Positions 46,500 through 58,070 of a DNA stretch of 64,000 bases are shown one piece after another. Below the pieces are notes generated by a model. That model was not told where the DNA came from and ran no database searches. It saw nothing but the letters and a program-made list of their open reading frames with translations. The DNA comes from Taeniopygia guttata (Eukaryota; Chordata; Aves; Passeriformes; Estrildidae), in contig NC_133024.1 of the NCBI RefSeq assembly GCF_048771995.1, positions 114,154,501-114,218,500 of the forward strand, given 5' to 3'. The translations under genes were made by a program, and so were the position numbers. Numbering within the stretch: position 1 is the stretch's first letter; every line of letters starts with the position of its first letter.

Positions 46500-46868
46500 A
46501 ATGCTGACTTTTAACTTTATTATAGTTTCATAAACTGTGAGTTTTATAGTATTTTAACAAATTAAAAATGCAATTGTATCGCTATAAGGCTTTCTAAGGA
46601 TAAATGGTTTAATTAAGAAATGATACTTTAATTATTTTTACTTTTCACTTAATAATTTACTACTCGTGGCTTGTAATGTGGATTTTTAAAATCTAATTAC
46701 ACAATATTCAAACTTATGAAGAAGAAGGTGAAGAAGAAGGACTAGCTTCTGTTTTTAAATTTTCATTGTGTCTTGTATATATTACTATATTCTAAAACTT
46801 TAAACGCTGAGTTTTTTATGATGTGATATTACACACTTCTATTTAAACTACATTTTCTAAAATATTTC
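46500..46868 (-). mobile_element. LTR-like element, family D, copy 4 (truncated, T-enriched)
   Basis: About 370 bp homologous to the middle of family D, ending where copies 1-3 continue into CACCTGTAATCTC. Most positions that are C in copy 3 are T here. Only about 265 bp separates it from copy 3, in the same orientation. Confidence 0.5.
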
Positions 46869-46869
46869 A

Positions 46870-48685
46870 GCCTGGGGTAGGGGAAAGGAAAGAGTTTCTC
46901 TTCCTATTTCTCTGGACTTGGCAGATTTGTGCAGGAAATACAATAAAAAGAAAGAGAAACTGTCTGAAGTGAAAGGGAGGAGAGGAAATCTTGCTTAGAG
47001 CTTGTTCTAAAACAGATTTTAGGGGATGTTTCCTGCAAATGGGGTGGAAAGCAGTGGGATGAGGTGGAGATGACATCAGTCAATGGCTTTGCCACTCAAG
47101 GTTTTCAACAAGCCACAGATAATTTAATTTTATAGGTAACATATGAGAATTTGGGAGCGTAAATTGAATTTAGGTGTTGCTGTGACATGGTGTGGAAAGC
47201 ACTAAAATCAAATTCTCAGGCCTGGTTTTCTCCCCTGGAAAAGCTGGGAGGGATCAGGGAGATCTCAGAGCCCTTCCAGTGCCTAAAGGGGCTCCAAGAG
47301 AGTTAAATCCTAAAATTAATGGGGATTTCTGGAATCTTTTTCCACCCCTGGCTGAACAAACTGGGGTTTGTTTGTCTCTTTTTATTTTCTTTTTTTTTTT
47401 TTCTTTTTTTTGGCAAGAAGATGGGGTTGGCCAAGGAGGGCACAGAGCATGAGAATCCACTCTGCCCTTGTGGGGAAAAGGGTCATTCTGGTGGCTGGGG
47501 AGAGTCTCAGGGCAGGAACAGGCAGGAAAATCAGATTTAACTCTGGATATGTCCAGTCTGAGAGGAAAGTTCTGTGCCAAGAGATTGTGCAATTTCGAAA
47601 GGTTAAAACTCCTGAGCTGTGCTCAGTGTGGTTCAAGGAGGAGGGGAGGAACTTGTGAAAAGAAACCCAAAAATAATACTTAAATAATCCTGAAATATAT
47701 TATAGAAATATAATTATTCTTTTTTAAAAAAACCCAGTTTTTCCAGTTTTGTGGCGTGAAGGCTGTGGAATGACACAGTTCTTGTAGCAGAGGGATTTTC
47801 TGTCTTGTCTGGGGAAGGATTTCCAGCTCAGGCTGCTGAGGAGATGCAGTAGCCCCATTCCAAAGGGGCAGGACCTCTGAGGACACAGCTGCACCTCGGA
47901 TTCGTGGGCATGGAAAAGAAATTATTAAATAATATATGATCAAAATACCAAAAAATCAAATTTTAGACGAGCAGTGTGAAGAGCAACCAGGACATGGGAT
48001 AAACGAGTCCATTATCTCAATGTCCAGTGGGCATTTCTTACAAAAGTGAGGATTTATTTTATTTTATTCCCTTTTTTTTTTTTTTTTTGAATGTACAGAC
48101 AAATTTAATTACTCAGAGAGGGGGGAAAAAATCAGTAAAATTCAGTTTGATCTGCCTTCAATTTGACTGAAGTCTGGATGTCCAAATGTGCTGCTTTGAG
48201 AGACAGAAGCAGCAGTTTCCTGAGTCATAACTTGAGTCACACAGACCCCTAATGGTGTTTCCAGGACTGCAGACAAGCTCTTGAGTCAAAACCTGAAACA
48301 TTTCAAAATAAACCCGAGTTTTTGGCAGATTTCCAGGGGATTTGTAATGTCCTGTAAGAGTCACTTCAAAGGCACAGCTCCTGCCCCTGGCTCTGAGAAC
48401 TCTGGGGATGTGCAGGAATGGGAATTACAGGGAAAGAACAGTGGGGTTGCATCAAGGGAATTCCAAAAGCAGATTATTGTACCCTAAACTGGAAAAATGT
48501 TCTTCCCTGAGAGGCTGATGGAATTGAGCTGCCATGGAAAAGCTTCACCCATTTGTTGGTGCAGATTTTAATTTCAATTAAGCAACCCTGGTTGTTACCC
48601 TGGCTTGATCTCCTGAGGATTTCCAACAGCAGGAAGAAGGGGATTATTCCCAAATAAATGGAGAGCACACATGGGACAAGGAGGA
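46870..48685. other. No recognised gene
   Basis: Mixed sequence with T runs at 47,390-47,410 and 48,070-48,088 and the short CR1 at 47,235. Confidence 0.4.
47235..47303 (+). mobile_element. CR1 LINE short fragment
   Basis: CAGAGCCCTTCCAGTGCCTA is a diagnostic internal CR1 stretch. Confidence 0.65.
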
Positions 48686-48689
48686 AAAT

Positions 48690-49125
48690 CCCTGGAAGTG
48701 GCCAAGGGAAGGTTGGAGCAGCTCTGCTGGGAGGAAAGGCTGGCACAGCTGGGATTGTTCCCCTGCACAGGAGAAGCTTTGGGCTGAGCTCAGGGTGGCC
48801 TTGCAGGGCCTGGAGGAGCCCCAGGAAACCTGGAGAGAGACAATTTCCAGGGCAGGGAGGGACAGGGCACAGGGAATGGCTTCAAAGTGAAAAATTACAG
48901 GTTTAGATCAGATATTAGGAAAAATTTCCTCCTTGTGAGGATGGGCAGGGGCTGGGATGGAATTCCCAGAGCAGCTGGGGCTGCCCCTGGATCCCTGGCA
49001 GTGCCCAAGGCCAGGTTGGACACTGGGGCTGGAGCAGCCTGGCACAGTGGGAGGTGTCCCTGCCATGGCAGGGGTGGGATGGGGTGAACTTTAAGTTCCC
49101 TTCCATCCCAAATTATTCCATGTGG
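48690..49125 (+). mobile_element. CR1 LINE fragment
   Basis: Begins GAAAATCCCTGGAAGTGGCC and ends near CATCCCAAATTATTCCATG. It mirrors the minus-strand copy at 33,895. Confidence 0.88.
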
Positions 49126-50124
49126 AAGTTGAGAAGCTGTTGGTGTGAATGGCTTGAGGCAGTTGAATCCAAATCTCTCAGAGATGTCAGAGCATCGAGT
49201 ATCCAGTGCAGCTTTCCTTGGGTTTCTGCATGGAAACAGAAATCCCAACCACCCTGGAAGGGTTTCATCTTCCTTCCCTGAACATCCTACACTGATTTTT
49301 GGCAGGGGAGAACCCGTTTGGAGAAGAATGGACCCTACACAGGGATGCACAGCTGTCATAAAATACATTTGAGTTTGCAGTTGGAATTATCCCTGCTGAA
49401 AGATCTCCTTTCCATGGGGGCTCACACCAAAAATCCTGTTCAAAAAGGCCCCCACTGTGAGGTTTGGGGGGTGAGAAATGATTGGAGATAAAGCACAACC
49501 TCTGGTTGCTCTGTTTTCACCAAAATCCTCCCAGCGATGCTGAAAATCCCATTTAATGTTTGGGAAGTCATCATGGAATTGACCTTGGAGATTTGGGACA
49601 TCTCGTGGCCTGGCCCAGGGTGCTGCTCCCTGTTCAACCCTGGGAGTGTCTCTCCAGCAGCTTTCACTCCAGATAAGAAGATCTGGGGGAAAAACAAGAA
49701 AAGGAATGAATTCCTAGGCCGCCCCATGGCTGAACTTTTGACCTGGGTCAGCCCTGCAGCCTCAGTCCGTGAGGAATTTGGATTTCAGGAGCTGGATCCA
49801 GGATTCAGGAGGCAAAAGCGCAGGGAACCAGTGCAGGGCTGACCCCCGTGGTGTGCGGGGTCACCTCCTGCCCTCTGGTGACCACGGTTGCCCCCAGGGT
49901 TTGGAGGGACACCAGGAGTGGGATGGGATCCTCCACAGGATGCCCCATCCCACAGATTCTGCCCAAAAGCTGGGAATTTCCTCAGCAGGCCGCAGTGGTT
50001 GGTTGTGGTGGCTGTGGCCATGTCCAGCCACGAGAACTTCCCAGTCCAGAAAGTCCCAAATCATGGATTGGCAGCAGGAGGAAGGGATGAGTTGGGCTTT
50101 GCTCAGAGAGGTTTGGGACTTGCT

Positions 50125-50331
50125 CAGGGAGGTTGTGGAGTTCTCATCCCTGGCAGTGCCCAAGGCCAGGTTGGACACTGGGATTTGGAGCAGCCTGGGA
50201 CAGTGGGAGGTGTCCCTGCCATGGCAGGGGTGGGAATGAGAGATCCTTAAAATCCCTTCCAACCCAAACCATTCCATGATTCCATGATTCCCTGATTCCA
50301 TTATTCCATGATTCCATTATTCCAACTTGCT
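50125..50331 (+). mobile_element. CR1 LINE 3' end with ATTCCATG tail
   Basis: GTGCCCAAGGCCAGGTTGG through CCAACCCAAACCATTCCATG and octamer repeats to 50,331. Confidence 0.85.
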
Positions 50332-50664
50332 GGCATTTAGGAAACTGTCCCTGAGGCCTTTATTTATGAATTCCAGCTGTATTTATGAGTTTGTCCCTAA
50401 ATCCTTGCTAAAGTTAGTGGGAATTTCAAGACAAGCCTGTGAGTCCCTCTGTTTTGGGCAGGATGTCTCTCCCAGCTTGGCAGTTTTGAAACACTGCTCA
50501 TCTTCTCAGGAAAAAAGATGGGATTTTTCCTTTGCAATCCCTTTTCCAAGGCACTCAGGTAATTCAGGACAGAAACATTTTCCTAAAGCTGGGGAGGAGG
50601 ATTCCCTGAATAATTCAGGACATTCTTCCTGCACATATCAGAAAAGATAGAAAACTAAAAAGGA

Positions 50665-51470
50665 TCATTTCTTCTTGTTCTTGTTCTTGTTCTTGTTCTT
50701 GTTCTTCTTCTTCTTCTTCTTCTTCTTCTTCTTCTTCTTCTTCTTCTTCTTCTTCCTCCTCTTCTACTTCCTCCTCCTCTTCTTCTTCCTCTTCTACTTC
50801 CTCCTCTTCTTCTTCTTCTTCATCTTCTTCTTCTTTTTCCTCTTCTTCCTCTTCTTCCTCTTCCTATTCTCCCTATTTTTTCATCTTCATCTTCATCTTC
50901 ATCTTCATCTTCATCTTCGTCTTCATCGTCATCTTCGTCTTCCTCTTCATCTTCATCTTCGTCTTCATCGTCGTCTTCGTCTTCGTCTTCATCTGCATCT
51001 TTTTAGTCTCTTTGTCTTCTTCATTTCCCCTTCCTCCTCCTCCTCCTCCTCCTTGTTCTTGTCCTTCTCCTTGTTCTTCTCCTTGTTTTCCTTCTCCTTC
51101 TCCTTGTTCTTCTCCTTCTCCTTCTCCTTGTTCTTCTCCTTGTTCTTCTCCTTGTTCTTCTCCTTGTTCTTCTCCTTGTTCTTCTCCTTGTTCTTCTCCT
51201 TCTCCTTCTCCTTCTCCTTCTCCTTCTCCTTCTCCTTCTCCTTCTCCTTCTCCTTCTCCTTCTCCTTCTCCTTCTCCTTCTCCTTCTCCTTCTCCTTCTC
51301 CTTCTCCTTCTCCTTCTCCTTCTCCTTCTCCTTCTCCTTCTCCTTCTCCTTCTCCTTCTCCTTCTCCTTCTCCTTCTCCTTCTCCTTCTCCTTCTCCTTC
51401 TCCTTCTCCTTCTCCTTCTCCTTCTCCTCCTCCTCCTCCTCCTCCTCCTCCTCCTCCTCCTTCTCCTCCT
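50665..51470. repeat. 800-bp polypyrimidine tract with (CTTCTC)n core
   Basis: Blocks run in order: (TTGTTC)n, (TTC)n, mixed TTC/CTC, (ATCTTC)n at 50,881-50,995, (CTTGTTCTTCTC)n, a perfect (CTTCTC)n of about 39 units at 51,194-51,426, then (CTC)n. Nearly every base from 51,190 to 51,470 is a pyrimidine. The Phe/Ser- and Arg-rich open frames are artefacts. Confidence 0.95.
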
Positions 51471-51479
51471 CCCTTGTGT

Positions 51480-52355
51480 TAAGACCAAGCCAGTCCCTGT
51501 GTTATTCCCGTGTCTCCCACATCCCATAAATAGGATATTCCCCGAGTTCAGCATCCCCCAGTTCCCCTCCCAAGCTGCCAAGGGCAGATCCCATCCCTGC
51601 AATTCCCAAGGAACATTTCCCTCTCTGTTCCTACCTGGGATGATGTCATACAGCAAAACTCTTTCACGGGGTGGGATTTTTTTCTTTTTCCTTGTCTTTT
51701 CCAAGTGAAAAATGGGATGAGTCACGTCTTGCAGGCAGCTCCTTCCCTCGGTGTTCACTCAGCATCAAAGTGCAGCTCAGGGCTTGGAAATGGCTTTGGC
51801 AGGGACCTGGATCTGAGATTTCCCCACTCTGGGACTCTCCCGTTCCCCTTTCTCCTGCCTGACTCACCCCCATGTGCCCTGCTGATTTCACTTCCAGCTG
51901 TCTCCCTGCTCCAAAACGGGATGGATGGATAGAATTCCCGAAATTCGATCTTTATCTCACCGCCTTGTGTGCAAAACCCGGGATCCACCTCGGGCATTTC
52001 ACTCTTTTCAATATTAAAATCCAGTGCTGTAACTGCTTTTGCAGGCAGGAAAAATCCTTGGGACACACAAATTCCCAAAGAATTCTGTGAATCCATGAAG
52101 TTCCTCTAAAGGAAAGTTCATATCCAAAGCCTTGAGCAATTCCTTTGGAAGTTTTAAGGGAATTTATTCCTGGTGGAGAGGTTTTATTACTATTTTATTG
52201 GTGCTGTAATCACAGTAATGAAGCCTTAGAAAAAAAGGCAGAAAATACATATTTTTTATATTCTTATATATTTAAAATTTGTTTTTATATTTTCTATTAA
52301 AATATATTTATTTACATCTTGATATATTTTTCTATTATTTCTATTTTATTTAAAG
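51480..52355. other. No recognised feature
   Basis: Mixed sequence turning AT-rich at 52,240-52,350. Confidence 0.4.
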
Positions 52356-52359
52356 CATT

Positions 52360-52862
52360 TTATATGCTGTTGGATCAGCATGTGCAGCTCTTGGAAAGAA
52401 AAAATCAGTGTAGGATAAATAATAAATATCTCAAATTTATGCCAGCTCTGCTTACCTGCAAGTTGTGCTTTGATTCTACTTTCCAGAAAAGTTCAAATTC
52501 CCAAAAATTTCCCAGCAAGAGGAGACTTGTAAAGGATGAGATGTTTGGGATGAGGCTGTTTTTATGGAAAAATCCAACTCCATCAGTTTATTCCCTGGTC
52601 CCTGGGTAATGTGGGGAAGTCACGACGTTAATGTTGGATTCGTTTGTGCAGTTCTTGGGAAAAAAATAAACCATGTGGGATAAATAATAAATATTTCAAA
52701 TTTATGCTGATCTACAAGTTGTGCTCAGGGCCTACCTCCTTGAAAGCTTCAAATTCGCAAAAAATACCCAGGAAAAGGAGACTTTTAAAGGGAGGGATAT
52801 TCAGGATGAAGCTGTTTTTCTGTTAAAATCCAGCTCCATCAGTTTATTCTGTTAATGTGGGG
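52360..52862. repeat. Diverged ~266-bp tandem duplication
   Basis: 52,360-52,618 and 52,630-52,862 match throughout, for example GTGCAGYTCTTGG at 52,382 and 52,648, GGATAAATAATAAATAT, and the closing CTCCATCAGTTTATTC. Identity looks around 75-80%. No coding frame is kept. Confidence 0.75.
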
Positions 52863-53752
52863 AGAGAGGAGCAGGGAGGCGCCTCCTTGTAGGGTTTGTT
52901 CCCATCCCAGGATAAATCTCCGGGATAAGGAGCTTGGATCCCCCTCTGGCAGAGCCTTCCCAACCTCCCCTGGCTATAAAGGGAGCAGAATTTAGACTGG
53001 CTTAGACAAGGCAGGGCTAAAATTAGTCCAGATTTATCCCATTCATTTAAACTATTCCTTTAAAACCTGCCCTAGATTAATGCAGAACAGCATAAATAAC
53101 AAGCAGGTGCTGTAAATGATGAATGAGAGAAAAGGAGTTGGGCTGTCACTGTTCTACCACACAGGGAGTGTTTTACAGAAGACAAGCTGTTTTTTGTGAC
53201 ATTTCTACATTTGCTAGACTTAACAATAACCATTAACTGTCCACTCTCAAAAAATCATCTTCTAAACTTTGCACCCAGACACAGCAGCGGGATTGGGGAA
53301 TCTGAGGCCAGGAAATCGCCTTTCCTTGGGATGCCACATTCCCAACCTGATGGGGTTCTCCTAAATTTTAATCCAGCCTAAATTGCTCCTGGATAATGTA
53401 AGTGTAATTGTGCTTTCAACAGGGAAAATAAAATGCAGGAAAACAGGATTGGAGCGGGAGGATCCCAAGGATTTTTAGCCTGACTGTTAAAAAAAAAATT
53501 AAATTTTGGCAAGGGCACAAAGCCCTGGCACTTTCTTTATCTCCACTCTTATCTACCTCTCCTGCCCTACAGGTGAAATTCCGGCAATTCCAGAGGCTTT
53601 TCTAGGAAAGCTCTTAATTATCACAATCAGCTCCTAATTGCTTCACTTCCCTACTCCACATCGGGCAGCTAACCCCGAGTTTAGCACAGATTTGCCACTT
53701 TGGGGAAGAGTTTTTCCAGGAATCCTTTCTCTGTCCAGCCTTTCCAGCCTTT
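52863..53752. other. No recognised feature
   Basis: Mixed sequence ending at the family E LTR. A pyrimidine-rich AG (near 53,571) followed by GTGAAA is not enough to call an exon. Confidence 0.4.
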
Positions 53753-53756
53753 GTCC

Positions 53757-54244
53757 TGAAAAGCGGATGAAAAACCAAACTCCGCAATTTTAATGAAGAT
53801 TTTTGGGAATGGGTTTGATTATTCACAGCACCGGATGCATGTCAGGACTCATTGCCCTTTAATGGACTTTCACACCTCTGAGAACTCCCGATCCTTTTTG
53901 ATTATTCTTATTAATTTCTATATGCATAGAATTGCACAATAGGTTCATGCATCTTCATTCTGCTGATTTCACTTTACACTTACAGCTGGTTACACTTGTA
54001 CTCGGTTTTTGTCAGAAAATACAGAAAGAATTCCTGGGTTACTCTGCCTTGTCCGTTTTAAGGTCTGAGGAGTCTTTTATTTCTTATCTTTTAGTGTGGA
54101 AATTTGCATTTTTCTCCTTAGCTAAAATAGTTTTGTTAGGCCTGCAGTTACCAGACTAAACAGCATATTTAGCAAACTTAAAGTGGCACATTTTACCTAA
54201 ATCTAAATAGATTTTTACCCTGTAAAATTTTCACTCTGTCTCAG
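53757..54244 (-). mobile_element. Solo LTR, family E, copy 2 (4-bp target duplication)
   Basis: The 488-bp element has TG...CA ends and a perfect 4-bp direct repeat, GTCC, at 53,753-53,756 and 54,245-54,248. On the minus strand ATTAAAATTGCGG near the 3' end may hold the polyadenylation signal. It has about 94 C in 488 bases, far more than copy 1. Most differences between the copies are C here and T there. Confidence 0.8.
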
Positions 54245-54699
54245 TCCTCTCACCAAATCCATTGGATCGGTTCCCTTTGGAATTGCAGAGGTGCAGCTTT
54301 GGTTCCAATTGTGGCGGTTTGGTTTAAAAACTCCAAAGTGACACTGGAAATTGGAAAAATATTTCCAGCAATCCTAGAGAGCAGCTTGTTTGGAGCTAGA
54401 TTTTCTCTGTTTGGGTTTTTTATTTTTATCTGGAGCAGCTGTCTGCACCGGGAGCATCCCGGCGGGATGAGGGGGGAGCTGTCAGCGCCTTGTCATCGCG
54501 TTTTCCAAAATATTTCTCTGAAATCAGCACAGTTTTTTTGGGTATCCAGGCCTGGTCTGGAGTTCTCACAAAGCTGGAATTGCCAGGAGTTTTCCAGGTG
54601 AGGAGGGAAGGGTTTGCCCCAAAGGATTTGGCACCTCTGCCTTAAATCCTGGCCAGTTGTGCCATAAAATTAGCTTGGAAAGGGAATTTTCACAGAGTT

Positions 54700-54890
54700 T
54701 GAGTGACAGGATAAGGAGGAAGGGCTTTAAATTTAGATTAGATGGGATCTTGGGAAGAAATTCCTCCCTGGAATGGATTTCCCAGAGAAGCTGTGGTTTC
54801 CTCATCCCAAAAATGTCCAAGGCCAGCTTAAACTGGGCCATTCCCCCTTTTCCTATCACTCCATGCCCTTGTGGAAAGTCCCTTTCAAAC
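54700..54890. mobile_element. Two CR1 fragments in opposite orientation, abutting
   Basis: A + strand piece runs to about 54,845, ending AAACTGGGCCATTCCCCC. It is followed at once by a minus-strand piece, CACTCCATGCCCTTGTGGAA, to about 54,890. Confidence 0.65.
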
Positions 54891-56205
54891 CCTTCGAGGT
54901 ATTATTTACCTCTGTAATTAACTCTGGGAATTAACCACCCCACTCTGGAAAATCCATATTTTCCCCTGATTTTTTAAATTATTCTCTTCATACTTGGCTG
55001 GTGGCTGCTCTTGGCCCTTTGGCATTGTAACATTAACAGTCACAGTGTAAAACCAAATTTATTTTCATGTTCATTTAAATCCAAATTTATTCTCATGTTC
55101 ACTTAAACCCAAATTGATTTTCATGTTCTTTTAAAGCCAAATTTATTTTCACAGCTGTTTGAGGAGCCATTTGCTACCAAGTTTACTCTGGAAACATTAA
55201 ATTTTCTCCTCTAATGAACAACACTGACGTGGAAATTGCCTAATTTTATGTTCATTCTTTTATCCTTTAATGTTAGCCCCTTTTCATGCCAGATCCTCTG
55301 TGCAGAGGAAAAACCAGAATTAAGGGATGAATTTACACCAAGTTTGGGAAATGATGTAAAGATCAGTGCTCTGCTGTCCACTGAAAAAAATGAAAATTTG
55401 AACCCCAAATCATTTGTGCACGGTAAATGCATGATTGGAGTTCTTACAGAAAACCTGTGATACATTTAAAGCAGGGAAATTGTGGAGATAATTGGAAGGT
55501 TATCAATGATTTTTTGGTGCTTTCCAGTTGATACCTTTGTGCTATGACCTCACAAACCACCCCAAAATCTTGTTAGCAGAGTGATTACAGTGGATTTATT
55601 AATAACCAGCGAGTCTGGGCCACCAGTTCTGTCTGTCCATGGAAAACTGAAGATTTTTTGTGGCTTCTTTTGAAGGAAAGGCAGAAATCTGAATCATCTG
55701 GAGCTCCTTGATCTCAGTGAGTAACACAGGGCAGACTTTGCAAAGCTGATGGATTTCATCCCCCAAACCGTCTGTGCTGAAAAAGGATTTTAAGCTCCAG
55801 CTGATCTCAATTTTCCTTCTGTTTATTTCTGTATTTATTTGCTTTGTATGGGAACTCAAAGATCCTTCACTGCTTAATGAGAGTAGATAAAGTTTCCTTC
55901 ATGAAAATGACCAAAAGGCTTTGGGATGCACCTTTTCTGTTCAGGAAATTAATTTCATTTATTTAGATTTTACCCAGCTACATCAGCACGAGATTTTGGC
56001 TGAAGTTTCAGGTCAAGATTAAGTTTTTTTTTTGCTGTGTGTTTACAACCTAAATAATTCTCTTTTAGTTGTTACCTCTGTCCTTCTGTGATATCCAAGC
56101 TCAGATTGGCTGATCCTGAATTAAACCTGGCAGGAAAGGCTGGCAGGGAAGGATTCCTGTCCCTGACAGCTGCTGCACATCCTGATTTATTTTCCTGCCT
56201 CTCTG
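54891..56205. other. AT-rich intronic sequence with two exon-like frames
   Basis: Apart from the 28-bp repeat, it contains an exon-like segment at 55,293-55,422 (+) and an open frame at 55,599-55,859 (-). Neither is identified. Confidence 0.35.
55053..55153. repeat. 28-bp tandem repeat, four copies
   Basis: CCAAATTTATTTTCATGTTC starts at 55,053, 55,081, 55,109 and 55,137, exactly 28 bp apart. Confidence 0.88.
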
Positions 56206-56211
56206 ACCAGT

Positions 56212-56530
56212 TTTTCCAGGGATTTTTTTTGGGACAGTGGCTTGGAGGGACTGAGTTTTTCCAGGGATTTTTTGGGACAGAGGCTTGGAGGGATTGAATT
56301 TTTTCAGGGATTTTTTGGGACAGTGGCTTGGAGGGATTGAATTTTTCCAGGGGTTTTGGGAAAAAACAGCTTGGAGGGATTGAATTTTTTGTGGAGTTTG
56401 TTGGGAGAGTGGCTTGGAGGGATTGAGTTTTTCCATGGATTTTTTGGGACAGAGGCTTGGAGGGATTGAATTTTTCCAGGGATTTTTTGGGACAGTGGCT
56501 TGGAGGGATTGAGTTTCTTGGTGTCCTTCT
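56212..56530. repeat. 43-bp minisatellite, about seven copies
   Basis: CTTGGAGGGAYTGARTTTTT recurs at 56,241, 56,283, 56,327, 56,370, 56,413, 56,456 and 56,499, a period of 42-44 bp. Confidence 0.9.
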
Positions 56531-57044
56531 TGCTCAGGGTTTGAATTCTGGCTTAGGGGCTGGGAGGAGATTCCAGGAGGTTTTGGATAAGTGGGAATGA
56601 GATGCTGGCAGCTCCCTTTGGAGCAGAGCCTTTGTCCTCAGGGCGCTTCACCCAGGAGAGTCGCTCTGGGCTCAGCTGACACTCCTAGATGTGACATTTT
56701 CCTTCTTCCCATCCCATGGGAATGCTGCAGAGGGGCTTTGAGGAGGTTTTTCTGGGAATAAGTGTTGCTGAAGAAGCCAGAGATCTGTTTGCTGTGATCC
56801 TGCTTGGTTGCAAAGTTGTTCCCTCATCAAACACCCAGCAGTTCCTTGGAGGGTGGCTTCGATGGTGGAAGCTCCCATGGGATTTTCTTTCCTATCCCTC
56901 CCTCCTCTGCTGGCTCTGGGCTCCTCTTCCTTCCTGGAATTGGCTGCCACTTTCTCATTTATCCCCAAAAAAAGGTTATTCCCAAATAAGAAACTTCCCA
57001 AAAAGGTTATTCCCAAATGCTTTAGGAAAAAAAAAAGCTCTTTG

Positions 57045-57180
57045 GGTGTGGACTCTCCATCCCTGGAAGTGTCCATGGTGGGGCTTGGAGGAACCTGGGA
57101 TGGTGGAGCAGTTCCTTGCCAGTGGCAGGAGGTGGAATTAGGTGGTGTTTAAGTCCCTCCTTCCCCAAATCACTCCATGA
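57045..57180 (+). mobile_element. CR1 LINE 3' fragment
   Basis: GGACTCTCCATCCCTGGAAG to CCCAAATCACTCCATGAG. Confidence 0.8.
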
Positions 57181-57961
57181 GTCCCTGATTTTCTTCCCCT
57201 TCTCCCACCTGGCTGAGATCAGCCCTGTCCAGGGCAGCCAGAAATCCCCACAGGCTGGGATTTAACATCATCCCAAAGGGTTCAGGATCCACCTCGAACC
57301 CTTCCAGGCTGGAAATCAGGCTCAAATCCATGCCCAGGCTGCCCTGAGCAGGGAGAGAAAATCAGGATCTGTGTCCTGATGCCCTCCTCAGTTATTCCAA
57401 AGGGAAAGTGAGTTTGGAAACAATTGAAAATAATTTCTCCAGCAGCAGCAGCATCTTTTTTGTTTTCCCTGACTGGAATTATTTTCTGGCAATCCTTTCC
57501 GACCGGAAAAGCTGGAGACTGCAGAGTTGGATTTGCATTTTTGTTCGAGTGCCTGCACATGTCCTGCACACTGTGTTCCTTGTCAGCCTCTCAGTTCTTG
57601 TCCAAAAATCTCTGCTTGCTCCATCCAAGCACTAAAGCTGGAGCCTCATAGGCTGACCTGGCTTGGGAGGGCAAAAAATGAATGGCTGTGCTGCTGTGGA
57701 GACTTTATTATTAAAACTTCATAATAATAATGGCAGAATTTCATTATTATTGCATTATTATTGTTATACATAGAAGCACAAAAGCTTTTTTAAAGAGTTG
57801 GTGTTTCCTTATTTTCTGTTTTTGGCATTTTCCCTCTTCTCTGTTGCTTTCTCTGAGGATTTTGTGCCACTCAGAGGGAAATGGGGTCTTGGTTCTGCAC
57901 CAGAAATCTGCCCCAGTGACCCCTGAAAGTGGGTCCCCCACCCAGCAGGGAATGAAAAAAT

Positions 57962-58070
57962 TAAATCCCACACTTGTTTGGGGCTGGGAGAGACCTCAAA
58001 TCCCACCCAGTGCCACCCCTGCCATGGCAGGGGCACCTCCCACTGTGCCAGGCTGCTCTGCAATGAATTT
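57962..58070 (-). mobile_element. CR1 LINE 3' fragment
   Basis: Short reverse tail, TTTGGGGCTGGGAGAGACCT to CACTGTGCCAGGCTGCTC. Confidence 0.7.

Noticed and set aside
50675..51758. Phe/Ser-rich 284-codon and Arg-rich 245-codon frames
   Set aside because: Produced by the polypyrimidine tract; no conserved domain, only TTC/CTC composition.
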